Assembly: GCA_964251665.1 (NCBI GenBank)
Contig: CAXUKO010000013.1
Location: 62,001-126,000 of the forward strand
Length of the DNA stretch: 64,000 bases
Origin: JBBQLG01 sp964251665
GTDB taxonomy: Bacteria; Bacteroidota; Bacteroidia; Cytophagales; Spirosomataceae
Reading direction: 5' to 3'
Below are positions 8,703 to 17,390 of this stretch, in pieces. The notes under the pieces are model-generated. The model was not told the origin of the DNA. It saw nothing but the letters and a program-made list of their open reading frames with translations, and ran no database searches. Numbering within the stretch: the stretch's first letter is position 1; the number at the start of each line of letters is the position of its first letter. The position numbers and the translations under genes were made by a program.

Positions 8703-9290
8703 TTATAAATACACCAGCCGTACCTTCTTGCCCGACAGCTGCTCCAGTAACGGACGCAGCAACTGATCGGCATTTCGGCGGGTCTGATCCAGAATACCAC
8801 TTTGCAGCGCTGACTGTTTAATCTGCTGTTCGGCCCGGCGGTAGGCAGCGCTCACCAGCTGCGACTCATCCAGAAACGCATACCGCGTGTCGTACACCCG
8901 CGACCGCTCATGGTTGATTTTCCAGCCGCACAGTTCGGGTTTCGGCAGCTGTACCAGCAGACTATCGCCTACAGTGCGTATGTTGTCTGGCTTAACCTGA
9001 CTCAGGTCGATGCAGCCTACCGCTTCACCTTCCACAATCAATACCGCACTGGCGTTGGGAATAATCAGCCGGGCCAGTTCATGCTCTACTACATCTTTGA
9101 AGGTATAGCGCACCAGCTCGAGTTTGCCGAGTGTCGTAATTTTAGTCAGGAGAATACTACGGGCGGGCGTTTCAGACCGGGTAAAGCGAGCCAGCCAGCC
9201 ATTACCCCGAATCTGCTCCCAAACGGCAATCAGTCCCACGATGAGCAGGACAAGAGTCAGCAGACGAAGAACCGAGTTGATGGGACGCAT
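8703..9290 (-). CDS. DUF4230 membrane-anchored protein
   Basis: Unknown function; matches the DUF4230 pattern. A hydrophobic N-terminal segment (LRLLTLVLLIVGLIAVW) anchors it in the inner membrane. It is followed by LGKLELVRYTFKDVVE and a beta-rich domain with SAVLIVEGEAVGCIDLSQV, typical of the family, and a C-terminal amphipathic helix containing QSGILDQTRRNADQLLRPLL. The length is about 195 residues from the ATG at 9290. An upstream in-frame ATG at 9329 would add 13 residues before the membrane segment. It converges on ribBA, and the next gene upstream is divergent. Confidence 0.82.
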   Translation of the reverse strand: MRPINSVLRLLTLVLLIVGLIAVWEQIRGNGWLARFTRSETPARSILLTKITTLGKLELVRYTFKDVVEHELARLIIPNASAVLIVEGEAVGCIDLSQVKPDNIRTVGDSLLVQLPKPELCGWKINHERSRVYDTRYAFLDESQLVSAAYRRAEQQIKQSALQSGILDQTRRNADQLLRPLLEQLSGKKVRLVYL

Positions 9291-9409
9291 GGCACAAAGA
9301 AACAAAAATGAGCGTCCATTTATGACCATCCCCTAAAAACACGGCAGACACTTGCGGTTTTAGGCTGGAATTTTAGCACCTTGGTTCTTCATCTCAACTA
9401 CGTTACACA

Positions 9410-9949
9410 ATGAGAGCTACACGAATGAACCGCACAATCGCCCTGACAGTACTTGGGCTGCTAACAACCCTGTTAACGTGGGCGCAGGGCGACAAAGCCA
9501 GTCGGCCCAGCCCGCCCGCAACCGCTACCGGCAAGGTAAACGGAGCCACCGTTACCGTTAGTTACGGCAGCCCAGCCGTTAGAGGCCGACAAATTTTCGG
9601 GGTATTGGTGCCCTACGATAAACCCTGGCGGGCCGGAGCGAATGAAGCCACTATCCTTCAGGTTGATAAAGACGTTAAAGTGGAAGGCAAAACGTTGCCA
9701 GCCGGAAAGTATAGTTTATTCGCGGTTCCGGGAGAGAAAGAGTGGACCATTATTTTCAATTCCGAGACCGGCCAGTGGGGTATAAAACGAACGGGCGAAG
9801 CGAATCGCGATCCGGCGAAAGATGTACTAACTGTGCAGGTGAAGCCAAAGACAGCAGCCAACCTGAGTGAGCGGCTGGTGTATCAGGTGACCGATAAAGG
9901 CATTACGCTTTTTTGGGAAATGGTCGAGGTGCCAATCGCGATGGAATAG
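9410..9949 (+). CDS. DUF2911 exported protein
   Basis: Exported protein of 179 residues with a signal peptide (IALTVLGLLTTLLTWAQG). The DUF2911 domain fills the rest: VTVSYGSPAVRGRQIFG (about residues 48-64), then PWRAGANEATILQ, LPAGKYSLFAVPGEKEWTIIF and a C-terminal ITLFWEMVEVPI strand. The biochemical role of the family is unknown. It occurs widely in Bacteroidota as a periplasmic or outer-membrane-associated protein. The start could also be the ATG at 9425, five residues in. It ends at a long hairpin shared with the convergent hemA. Confidence 0.88.
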   Translation: MRATRMNRTIALTVLGLLTTLLTWAQGDKASRPSPPATATGKVNGATVTVSYGSPAVRGRQIFGVLVPYDKPWRAGANEATILQVDKDVKVEGKTLPAGKYSLFAVPGEKEWTIIFNSETGQWGIKRTGEANRDPAKDVLTVQVKPKTAANLSERLVYQVTDKGITLFWEMVEVPIAME

Positions 9950-9972
9950 CCAATTACAGCAAGCGCATAAAC

Positions 9973-10020
9973 TGAACGTCCTGACAGATCAGCAACATTG
10001 CTGATCTGTCAGGACGTTCA
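9973..10020. terminator. Long inverted repeat between DUF2911 gene and hemA
   Basis: Arms of about 22 bp (from TGAACGTCCTGACAGATCAG) pair perfectly with the complement ending at 10020, with only a few bases at the centre. There is no classical T run, but its position between two convergent stops makes a bidirectional terminator or barrier likely. Confidence 0.7.
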
Positions 10021-10042
10021 AGTGCTAAAAGTATGTTAAGGT

Positions 10043-11362
10043 CTATCTCGACTCGTACTGCGATTCGGCGATGTCGGACTGGGCTTCCAGGTTAAAGAGG
10101 TCGTTCAGCACGTCGATGAGCGTTTCGGCTTCACCGCGTTTGCAGGCGGCTTTGAGTTGCAGCACGGGCAGTTTGATGATCTTCTGCATGATGCCGCGGG
10201 TGATTTTGTCCACCTTCTCCGACTCGTCGGGCGAGAGGTGTTTCAGATGCCGGGCAATTTCGTCTTTGCGAATCTGCTCCAGGGCATTCTTCAGTTTGTT
10301 AATCGTCGGCGAAACAACCATTTCTTTGGACCAGTCGCCAAAGTCGGCCGATGCCTGCGTGATAATGGCTTCGACCTGCGGAATAGCTGCCAGCCGCCGG
10401 TTCAGTGCTTCGTCAGCGCGGTTGCGGATGTGGTCGATGTTATAGACCAGTACGCCCGGAATCTGTTCAACGGCGGTATCCACACTGCGGGGGACCGACA
10501 GATCAATGAAATATTTGTAGGTAAGGACGTTCAGGCCGTTTAGCAGGGCCGGTGTAATAAGCGGCTCATCGCGCGATACGGAGGTGATAATCACATCGGC
10601 GCGGGTAATCTCGCTGGTTAGATCGGCAAAGTCGGCCACCCGGAAATTGTGTTGCTGCGCCAGCGCTTCGGCTTTGGTCAGTGTCCGGTTGCAAAGGGTG
10701 ATGTTGGTCAGTTTCCGGTCGGCCAGATTCAAACACACGTCGGTTCCGATTTCGCCCAGACCAACTACCAGTACGTTCGGGTTGGTATGGTGCCCAATCA
10801 GTTCATCGATCAGGTCAACCGCTGCGTAGGAAACGGATGCGGCTCCATCGCGGAACGACGTTTCTTGCGCGACCCGTTTGTTGGTGAAAAAGATCGTGTG
10901 CATCAGCCGGTGCAGAAACGGCCCTGCCAGTTCCAGATCTGCCGACCACTGATAGGCGTGCTTAACCTGATTGGGAATCTGCATATCGCCCACCACCTGT
11001 GAGTGAAGACCAATGCACACCTCGAACAGGTGACGAACGGCTTCATCATGCCGGGCAAAAAACTGGAAGTAAGGCAAATAGCTTTCTGTATCGGTTAAGC
11101 CTTTCTCGATCAGCAGTAAACGGGCAATGGCATCGTTATAATCGGGACGCGCCAGTGGACCAGCCACGTCGGCCTGGGGCGTGGTGTAATAAACCTCCGT
11201 CCGGTTACAGGTCGATACAACCAGCAACTCGGTAAGGCCAAATACGTCGCGGAGCCGCAACATAAACTGTTTGGCTTCGTCTTCGTTAAGTGCAATCAGT
11301 TCCCGTACGGCCAGCGGGGCCGTTTTATGCGAAAGACTAATTGATTTGAAACTGTCGAACAT
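10043..11362 (-). CDS. hemA: Glutamyl-tRNA reductase
   Basis: Reduces glutamyl-tRNA to glutamate-1-semialdehyde with NADPH, the first step of C5-pathway haem and tetrapyrrole synthesis. The catalytic Cys lies in VVSTCNRTEVYY (about residues 48-59). The Rossmann domain shows VLVVGLGEIGTDVCLNLADR (about residues 191-210), and the C-terminal helical dimerisation domain contains KLPVLQLKAACKRGEAE. The 439 residues fit the family. The gene is not in a hem cluster in this window; its divergent neighbour is a sensor kinase. In Bacteroidota the upstream region often also drives hemC or hemD, which is not the case here. Confidence 0.97.
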   Translation of the reverse strand: MFDSFKSISLSHKTAPLAVRELIALNEDEAKQFMLRLRDVFGLTELLVVSTCNRTEVYYTTPQADVAGPLARPDYNDAIARLLLIEKGLTDTESYLPYFQFFARHDEAVRHLFEVCIGLHSQVVGDMQIPNQVKHAYQWSADLELAGPFLHRLMHTIFFTNKRVAQETSFRDGAASVSYAAVDLIDELIGHHTNPNVLVVGLGEIGTDVCLNLADRKLTNITLCNRTLTKAEALAQQHNFRVADFADLTSEITRADVIITSVSRDEPLITPALLNGLNVLTYKYFIDLSVPRSVDTAVEQIPGVLVYNIDHIRNRADEALNRRLAAIPQVEAIITQASADFGDWSKEMVVSPTINKLKNALEQIRKDEIARHLKHLSPDESEKVDKITRGIMQKIIKLPVLQLKAACKRGEAETLIDVLNDLFNLEAQSDIAESQYESR

Positions 11363-11384
11363 GGCTGAATATCACAACTGATTA

Positions 11385-11392
11385 CAAAATTA
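11385..11392 (-). promoter_or_regulatory. Candidate -7 box for hemA
   Basis: On the minus strand TAATTTTG matches TAnnTTTG exactly, about 22 bases before the hemA ATG. No convincing -33 element is present, so confidence is low. Confidence 0.33.
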
Positions 11393-11552
11393 CGCCACAA
11401 ATACCAGACCATGAAACAAGATGTGGAACGGCTCTGGTTATTTAGAAAAGGTATAAATAGTAGGGTGCTGTATTAGACGAATCCTATTCCATTAGAAGAA
11501 CGTCAAACGGCCCGCAGACGTTCGGGCGGGCGTTTTTCGTTACATTTACCGT

Positions 11553-12749
11553 ATGCTAAAGTCTTTTGACATTTACAATCAGAACAACATTCTCAAGATC
11601 ATTGTCGCGCTCAATTTGCTTCTGGTTGGTACGGCGTCGGTGCTTTATACCAACTGGCTCATTGGTCGGCTCGAAGCACGGGAAGAGCGGTACGTGCAGA
11701 TGTATGCCCGGACGCTGGCGTTTGTGAGTCAGAACGACGACTTAGAACAGGATCTGACGTTTGCGATTGGGTTGATGAATGATATTAATGCTAATAGTAA
11801 CATTCCGGTTATCTACATAAATGAACAGAATACGCCTGCTGATTACAAAAATATTGACGTTCCGGCCGGGTTAAGTGAAGCCGAAAAACGCCAGTTTCTG
11901 CGGCAACAGGTGGTGGTAATGCGAAAAAAACACCTGCCCATTGTTGTGCCCGTTGGCCGTGACGAGAACGGGCTGATTTATTACAGCAACTCAAGAATGT
12001 TGCAGCAGCTACAGTATTTCCCTTTTGTGCAACTGGCGATTCTGGCGGTGTTGGGCATCCTGGCTTATCTGGCGTTTAGTGCGTCGCGCCGGGCGGAGCA
12101 GAACCGGGTATGGGTAGGGCTGGCCAAAGAGACTGCGCATCAGCTGGGTACGCCGTTGTCGTCATTGATGGCCTGGGTCGAGTTTATGCGGGCCGACCCG
12201 GATCAGTACGGAACCGAGGTAACTGATGAGATTGAGAAGGATGTAAAGCGCTTAGAAACCATAACGGCGCGGTTTTCGAGCATCGGCTCCGTGCCGACGC
12301 TGAAAGAAGAGAACGTAGAAGCTGTAGTTTTTGAATTTACCGACTACCTGAAACGCCGGATCTCAACAAAGGTGAAAATGAGCGTCGAGAGCGAATTACC
12401 CGCCAATGAAACGGTGAAAATCAACCGGCTGCTGTTCGAGTGGGTGATCGAAAACATCTGCAAAAATGCGGTCGATGCGATGGGCGGTATTGGCGAACTG
12501 CGGCTGAAACTCTTTAACCTTCCCAATGACGAGTTAGGTATCGACATTACCGATACCGGAAAAGGCATCTCGAAGGCGAACCTGCGCAACGTCTTTTCGC
12601 CGGGATTCAGCACCAAAAAACGGGGTTGGGGCCTGGGTCTGACCTTAGCTAAACGAATTGTGGAAGAATATCATGACGGACGGCTGTTCATCAAAAGCTC
12701 AGAAATCGGGAAGGGTACCACGTTTCGGATTGTGCTGAACCGCGATTAG
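11553..12749 (+). CDS. Membrane sensor histidine kinase
   Basis: Two-component sensor kinase of 398 residues. Two membrane spans (about residues 14-35 and 152-172) enclose an extracytoplasmic domain of roughly 115 residues. The phospho-acceptor His is in KETAHQLGTPLSSL, and the ATPase shows the N box (NICKNAVDAMGG), DTGKGI and GWGLGLTLAKRIVEEY. There is no HAMP or PAS domain recognised. No response regulator is adjacent; the nearest one is at 14505-15656 on the other strand. Its stop overlaps the stop of the convergent lipoprotein gene by four bases, with no room for a terminator. Confidence 0.93.
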   Translation: MLKSFDIYNQNNILKIIVALNLLLVGTASVLYTNWLIGRLEAREERYVQMYARTLAFVSQNDDLEQDLTFAIGLMNDINANSNIPVIYINEQNTPADYKNIDVPAGLSEAEKRQFLRQQVVVMRKKHLPIVVPVGRDENGLIYYSNSRMLQQLQYFPFVQLAILAVLGILAYLAFSASRRAEQNRVWVGLAKETAHQLGTPLSSLMAWVEFMRADPDQYGTEVTDEIEKDVKRLETITARFSSIGSVPTLKEENVEAVVFEFTDYLKRRISTKVKMSVESELPANETVKINRLLFEWVIENICKNAVDAMGGIGELRLKLFNLPNDELGIDITDTGKGISKANLRNVFSPGFSTKKRGWGLGLTLAKRIVEEYHDGRLFIKSSEIGKGTTFRIVLNRD

Positions 12750-13291
12750 CGACCGCTTAACGGCACGCGGATGGTATCCGTTTCGATTACGTTGCTGACG
12801 TTGAGGGCCCGGTCTCGCACACGAATCTGGAACTTAACCGGAGCCAGCCGGTAGCCCGTCTGGTAGAAAAACTTCTGGCTGAAATCGAGTGTGCCTTCAA
12901 TAGCTCCTTTTTGTCCGTCTTTAGTCAGGCGTGGGTAAAACAGCTTGCCATTAACTCCCCCTAACAGCAACTCCGTGAACTTGCCATTAGCCAGTTCAAA
13001 CGTCCGCAGTTCGTAGTTACCCCAGGTTTCGTTACTAAATATCTGCTTGATACGGGCGGTGTCGGTAGTCGTTTCGCCCATGTCGCCATCACCGTCTTGG
13101 AAACCAATCGTTATAACGACCGAATCGCGTTTGGACTGCCCCACGCCCTTACCGGCTTCGATGGGATACTTAACGACGCCCTTAAAGCTGATGGCCGGCG
13201 TTTTACTATAATCCGGCTCGCTGATACAGGCCGAAACGGCAAACAGTAGTCCGACAAGGAAGAGTACCTGATGAATTAGTTGGCGTTGCAT
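12746..13291 (-). CDS. Hypothetical lipoprotein
   Basis: The 181-residue product begins with a lipoprotein signal (VLFLVGLLFAVSAC, acylated Cys near residue 22). The mature part is beta-rich and acidic, with VVITIGFQDGDGDMGE and, near the C-terminus, FQIRVRDRALNVSNVIETDTI. The DGDGDxG run looks like a calcium-binding loop of the kind found in Bacteroidota surface lipoproteins with Ig-like folds. No named family was recognised. The gene overlaps the end of the histidine kinase by four bases tail to tail, and is divergent from the LuxE-like gene with only about 34 bases between starts. Confidence 0.8.
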   Translation of the reverse strand: MQRQLIHQVLFLVGLLFAVSACISEPDYSKTPAISFKGVVKYPIEAGKGVGQSKRDSVVITIGFQDGDGDMGETTTDTARIKQIFSNETWGNYELRTFELANGKFTELLLGGVNGKLFYPRLTKDGQKGAIEGTLDFSQKFFYQTGYRLAPVKFQIRVRDRALNVSNVIETDTIRVPLSGR

Positions 13292-13325
13292 AGTGTTGTA
13301 AACGTACTTTCGATCTAAAATTCAG

Positions 13326-14504
13326 TTGGTCACTTTGGACGTATTTTCATCACCGTCGCCGGATGCATCGGCCTTGCGAGCCACCCTCCGACAGCGTATT
13401 TTAACTGTTACCGGCGATACGTTCGATGCGTTGGCACTGGCCGTCTTTCGGTATCAGGCCGCGTATAACGCCGTCTATCAGCAGTATATTCAGCACCTTG
13501 GCATCGTGCCCGAACGCATTACCGACCTGCGCCGGGTGCCGTTTATGCCCATCGACTTTTTCAAGCGTCATACCGTAACAACAGGCTTAATCACGCCCGC
13601 GATCACGTTTGCCAGCAGCGGCACTACGGGGCAACGGACGGGCAGCACCGAAACCAGTCGACATCTGGTGGCCGATACAGATCTGTACGATGCCGTCAGC
13701 CGCCGGATTTTTGAGCAGACGTATGGACCGCTCGAAAACTTCCATATTCTGGCCCTCTTACCCTCGTATCTTGAACGAAATAACTCGTCGCTGGTGTATA
13801 TGGTTCAGCGATTTATGGTCCATGCGCGCAACAGCGATCAGTCGGGATTTTACCTGGACAACCTCGACCAACTGACCGACAAACTTCGCTACCTGATAGA
13901 GAACCCCGATGGCCGTCGGATTCTGCTGATTGGTGTTACGTTCGGGTTGCTCGACTGGGCCGAATCCGGCCGCGATTTTTCTTTTTTAAGCCCGCAGCCC
14001 AACGCTGTTCAACCCGACCTGCTGGTGATGGAAACGGGCGGCATGAAAGGGCGACGCCGGGAACTGCTGCGTGAAGAAGTGCACGAACGCCTGACGCAAC
14101 GATTGGGCGTACCGATGATTCACTCCGAATACGGCATGACTGAACTGCTGTCGCAGGCTTATTCAGCCGGTGAAGGCGTATTCATACCCGGCCCAACCAT
14201 GCGCGTTTTCCTCCGGGACATCAACGACCCGTTCGAGATACTTCCACTGCCCCAAACCGAAGCAGACCAGACACGGTCGCGCCAGACCGGCGAGCGTCGC
14301 CCGGACGGTCCGCCGATGCGGTCGCGCCAGACCGGCGGCATGAATGTGGTGGATTTGGCCAATCTGGATTCCTGCGCGTTTATTGAAACCCAGGACCTGG
14401 GCCAGTATGAATCCCTCGCGGGTCATCGAACCACCCGGGCGTTTCGCGTGATTGGGCGGTTCGATAACTCCGATGTGCGGGGCTGTAATCTGATGGTGCT
14501 CTAA
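13326..14504 (+). CDS. LuxE-like acyl-protein synthetase
   Basis: Resembles the LuxE/acyl-protein synthetase branch of adenylate-forming enzymes, which activate a fatty acid and load it on a protein. Support: PFMPIDFFKRH (about residues 71-81), the phosphate-binding FASSGTTGQRTGS (about residues 94-106), MIHSEYGMTELLSQAY, and the final RFDNSDVRGCNLMVL. No luxA-D genes are near, so bioluminescence is not implied. There is no in-frame ATG near the start: TTG at 13326 or 13335 must be used. A 15-codon period repeat (RSRQTG twice) at 14274-14337 looks like an inserted mobile repeat that kept the frame. The gene abuts the convergent sigma-54 regulator without a gap. Confidence 0.8.
   Translation: MVTLDVFSSPSPDASALRATLRQRILTVTGDTFDALALAVFRYQAAYNAVYQQYIQHLGIVPERITDLRRVPFMPIDFFKRHTVTTGLITPAITFASSGTTGQRTGSTETSRHLVADTDLYDAVSRRIFEQTYGPLENFHILALLPSYLERNNSSLVYMVQRFMVHARNSDQSGFYLDNLDQLTDKLRYLIENPDGRRILLIGVTFGLLDWAESGRDFSFLSPQPNAVQPDLLVMETGGMKGRRRELLREEVHERLTQRLGVPMIHSEYGMTELLSQAYSAGEGVFIPGPTMRVFLRDINDPFEILPLPQTEADQTRSRQTGERRPDGPPMRSRQTGGMNVVDLANLDSCAFIETQDLGQYESLAGHRTTRAFRVIGRFDNSDVRGCNLMVL
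14274..14337 (+). repeat. In-frame 19-bp direct repeat pair inside the LuxE-like gene
   Basis: CGGTCGCGCCAGACCGGCG occurs at 14274-14292 and again at 14319-14337, a 45-base period that keeps the reading frame. The repeat has GGTC/GACC inverted ends. The spacer contains CGGTCCGCCGATGCGG (14306-14321), which matches the hairpin arm at 39829-39844 with one mismatch. Confidence 0.8.
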
Positions 14505-15656
14505 TCAGGCGTGCAGCCGGACATCTTCCACCGTTATTTCGTCGCCACACATGATCACCAGGCGTTCAATGACGTTGCGCAGTTCGCGGACGTTACCCGT
14601 CCAGGGAAGCGTCTGTAGTTGCGCCATGGCCTCAGGTTCGATCTTTTTCAGCGGATCACCATATTCGTCGGCGATGTCATGGAAAAACTTGTCGGCCAGC
14701 AGCGGAATGTCTTCCCGGCGTTCGGCCAGTGGGGGAACATTAATCACGATGACGCTCAGGCGGTGAAATAAATCTTCGCGGAAATTGCCATTAATGATTT
14801 CCTGACGGAGGTCTTTGTTGGTGGCCGCAATCACGCGCACATTCACTTTGATTTCCTTATCGCCCCCAACGCGGGTGATCTTGCTTTCCTGAAGAGCGCG
14901 CAGCACTTTAGCCTGCGCCGACAGGCTCATGTCGCCAATCTCGTCCAGAAACAGGGTACCTCCATCAGCCTGCTCAAACTTGCCAATGCGTCGGCTGCTG
15001 GCACCGGTAAAGGCACCTTTCTCGTGGCCAAATAGTTCGCTTTCAATCAGTTCACCGGGGATGGCTGCGCAGTTTACTTCAATCAGGGGTTGATTGGCCC
15101 GGCTACCCTTTTCGTGGATACCCTTGGCTACCATCTCCTTACCCGACCCATTGGCCCCGGTAATGAGCACCCGGGCTTCAGTAGCGGCTACGCGGTTAAT
15201 AGTGTCTTTTACCTTGCGGATGGGGGCCGAATCGCCAACGATTTCGTTGATTTTGTAGATGCGTTTCTTGAGCGTTTTCGTCTCCTGCATCAACTTGGAA
15301 CGGTCGATGGCGTTACGCACCGTTACGAGCAGCCGGTTCAGATCGGGCGGTTTGGTAATGAAATCGAAGGCCCCGCGCTTAGTGGCTTCTACGGCGTTTT
15401 CGACATTACCAAAGGCCGAGATCATCACGAACTGTGTGCCTTTACCGGCTTCGCCCGATTTCAGCAACACATCAAGCCCTTCCATCTTGGGCATTTTAAT
15501 ATCGCAGAGGGCTACGTCGTAACTTCCTTTCAGAATCATGTCCAGGCCTTCTTCGCCGTCTTTGGCTTCGTCGACGTCGTAGCCTTCATATTCCAGAATG
15601 TCGCGCAGGGCGGCCCTGATACTTTTCTCGTCATCAACAATGATGAGCTTGGCCAT
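14505..15656 (-). CDS. Sigma-54 activator response regulator lacking an HTH
   Basis: NtrC-type response regulator. Receiver domain at residues 1-120 with the phospho-accepting Asp in VALCDIKMPKMEG. AAA+ domain with Walker A GANGSGKEMV, the sigma-54 contact loop GAFTGAS, Walker B GGTLFLDEIGDMS, and the C-terminal RNVIERLVIMCGDEITVED. The protein stops at residue 383, just after the AAA+ lid. Thus the Fis-type helix-turn-helix usual at residues about 400-450 is missing, and it may activate sigma-54 promoters from solution. The stop is immediately next to the convergent LuxE-like stop. No partner kinase is adjacent; the kinase at 11553 is a candidate by proximity only. Confidence 0.93.
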   Translation of the reverse strand: MAKLIIVDDEKSIRAALRDILEYEGYDVDEAKDGEEGLDMILKGSYDVALCDIKMPKMEGLDVLLKSGEAGKGTQFVMISAFGNVENAVEATKRGAFDFITKPPDLNRLLVTVRNAIDRSKLMQETKTLKKRIYKINEIVGDSAPIRKVKDTINRVAATEARVLITGANGSGKEMVAKGIHEKGSRANQPLIEVNCAAIPGELIESELFGHEKGAFTGASSRRIGKFEQADGGTLFLDEIGDMSLSAQAKVLRALQESKITRVGGDKEIKVNVRVIAATNKDLRQEIINGNFREDLFHRLSVIVINVPPLAERREDIPLLADKFFHDIADEYGDPLKKIEPEAMAQLQTLPWTGNVRELRNVIERLVIMCGDEITVEDVRLHA

Positions 15657-15961
15657 AGAGGTATGTTATCAAAAATGGGTTAACGGTTATGCAAATTATA
15701 CCGGAAATTAACGTTATACACTACGCTGACGCAAGTGACCCGGCCGTTTTTCGTCTGAAATCTACTTTTTTATGGCCGAAATCAGGTATTAACTTTACCG
15801 CAGGTTGTTGGCTATCCCTGTTAACAGCCAGCAGCTATATCTTTGGGCAACAGGACGCCAGGTAGATTTTTGCGTTTCATTCTTTTTTTACTCTGCTCGT
15901 TTGTGGCCTAAAATTTGATAGTTTATCTGAATTAAGTAAACATCTGCTTAACCATTCGTTT
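15657..15961. other. Divergent intergenic region
   Basis: About 305 bases between the starts of the sigma-54 activator (minus) and the haloperoxidase-like lipoprotein (plus). AT-rich near both starts. A TATAATTTG segment on the minus strand (15692-15700) is close to the Bacteroidota -7 consensus. No hairpin, RNA gene or small coding frame was recognised. Confidence 0.5.
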
Positions 15962-17353
15962 ATGCGTTTTCCTCTATTCAACTCGGGCTATGCGGTTGGG
16001 CTACTGGCTGTTCTGGCTGTAGGGTGCAGCTCGAAGAACCCGGATACACCAACACCAACGCCGGATGCGAGTCAGCCGCAGGGTACACTTCTCACGACTT
16101 TACCCGCTGATGTAGCCGTTAAATGGGCGGCTATGTCTTTGCGGGTAACGGCAAAAACACTCAGCAATACACCAACCTACGCGTCGCGGGAGTTTGGCTA
16201 CTTGGGCCTGGGCATGTACGAATCAACCGTATACGGCATTCCTAAACACCAGTCGCTGGCGGGGCAGCTCACGGACCTGAAAGCGTTGCCAAAACCCGAA
16301 TCGGGAAAAGTGTATGACTGGTCGCTAAGCCTGAATGCCTGTGAGTCCAGCCTGTTAAAAAACCTGTACAGCCACGCACCGGCGAATCAGCTTGCGGCCG
16401 TGGACTCGCTGGAAACAGTTACGCAGGAGCAATTAGCCAAATCGGTGGCTGCTGATGTTGTTACCCGGTCGGTAGCCTACGGTAAAGCCATTGCCACCGC
16501 CCTGTTTGAGTGGTCAAAAACAGACGGCGGGTATGAAGGGTATAAGAATCCGTTTCCGACCGATTATCGGCTGCCAACGGCAGAAGGTATCTGGGTGGCG
16601 CCAACCGATGGTCAGGTGGCTATTGCCCGTGCTTTGCACCCGCGCTGGGGTAGTAACCGCACGTTTGTGCCCGCTACTGCTGCGATGCCTACGCCGAAGC
16701 CCATCCCGTTTTCCCGAGATCCATTGTCCGATTACTTTAAGATGTATAAAGCGGTTTACGACAAAAATAAGCAGCTGACGCAGGCGGATAAGGAAGCGGC
16801 CATCTGGTGGTCCGATGATCCGAGCCAGACTTTCAGCCCGCCGGGGCACTCCTACTACCTGGCTACACTGGCTGTTAAAACGACCGGAGCCAATCTGGCA
16901 CAGGCCGTCGAAACCTACGCCCGCGCCGGTATGGCCGTTGCCGATGCCTTTATCTGCTGCTTCAAAACTAAATATACCTACGTCAACGAACGCCCATCGT
17001 CGTTCATCCGGTCTAATATCGAGATGTACTGGTCGCCGTTCTGGCCGGAGCCGCCCTTCCCCGGCTTTTCGTCGGGCCATTCTACGCAGGGTGCTGCTAC
17101 GGCTACGGTGCTGACGGACTTGTACGGGGCCAATGTTCACTTTACGGACGATGCACACGTAGGACGTCCGCGCGATACGTTTCGGAATGTCGATTTCAAA
17201 GCGCGGTCCTTCAATTCGTTCTGGGAAGCGGCCGAAGAATCAGGCATGTCGCGCATTCTGGGGGGAATTCATACGCAGCAGGATAACGATACGGGCCTGA
17301 GCGAAGGCAAAAAGATCGGGACCAGCATTAATAGTCTGGTCTGGAAAAAATAA
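15962..17353 (+). CDS. Vanadium haloperoxidase / PAP2-type lipoprotein
   Basis: Exported protein of 463 residues with a lipoprotein-like signal (LLAVLAVGC, Cys 22). The vanadate/phosphate pocket of the haloperoxidase-PAP2 superfamily is complete. KYTYVNERP gives the Kx6RP block, FSSGHS the SGH block with the acid-base His, and SRILGGIHTQQD gives SRx5Hx3D. Such enzymes oxidise halides with peroxide when vanadate is bound, or act as phosphatases; the sequence alone does not decide. A second, degenerate member lies at 26745-28247. The gene ends in a strong terminator shared with the convergent small membrane protein. Confidence 0.9.
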   Translation: MRFPLFNSGYAVGLLAVLAVGCSSKNPDTPTPTPDASQPQGTLLTTLPADVAVKWAAMSLRVTAKTLSNTPTYASREFGYLGLGMYESTVYGIPKHQSLAGQLTDLKALPKPESGKVYDWSLSLNACESSLLKNLYSHAPANQLAAVDSLETVTQEQLAKSVAADVVTRSVAYGKAIATALFEWSKTDGGYEGYKNPFPTDYRLPTAEGIWVAPTDGQVAIARALHPRWGSNRTFVPATAAMPTPKPIPFSRDPLSDYFKMYKAVYDKNKQLTQADKEAAIWWSDDPSQTFSPPGHSYYLATLAVKTTGANLAQAVETYARAGMAVADAFICCFKTKYTYVNERPSSFIRSNIEMYWSPFWPEPPFPGFSSGHSTQGAATATVLTDLYGANVHFTDDAHVGRPRDTFRNVDFKARSFNSFWEAAEESGMSRILGGIHTQQDNDTGLSEGKKIGTSINSLVWKK

Positions 17354-17389
17354 CAAAAACGCCCCCGGTCAACCGGGGGCGTTTTTGTT
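17354..17389. terminator. Bidirectional intrinsic terminator
   Basis: A 16-bp perfect stem (CAAAAACGCCCCCGGT and its complement) with a very short loop, flanked by T runs on both strands. It sits between the convergent haloperoxidase-like and small membrane protein genes. Confidence 0.9.
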
Positions 17390-17390
17390 T

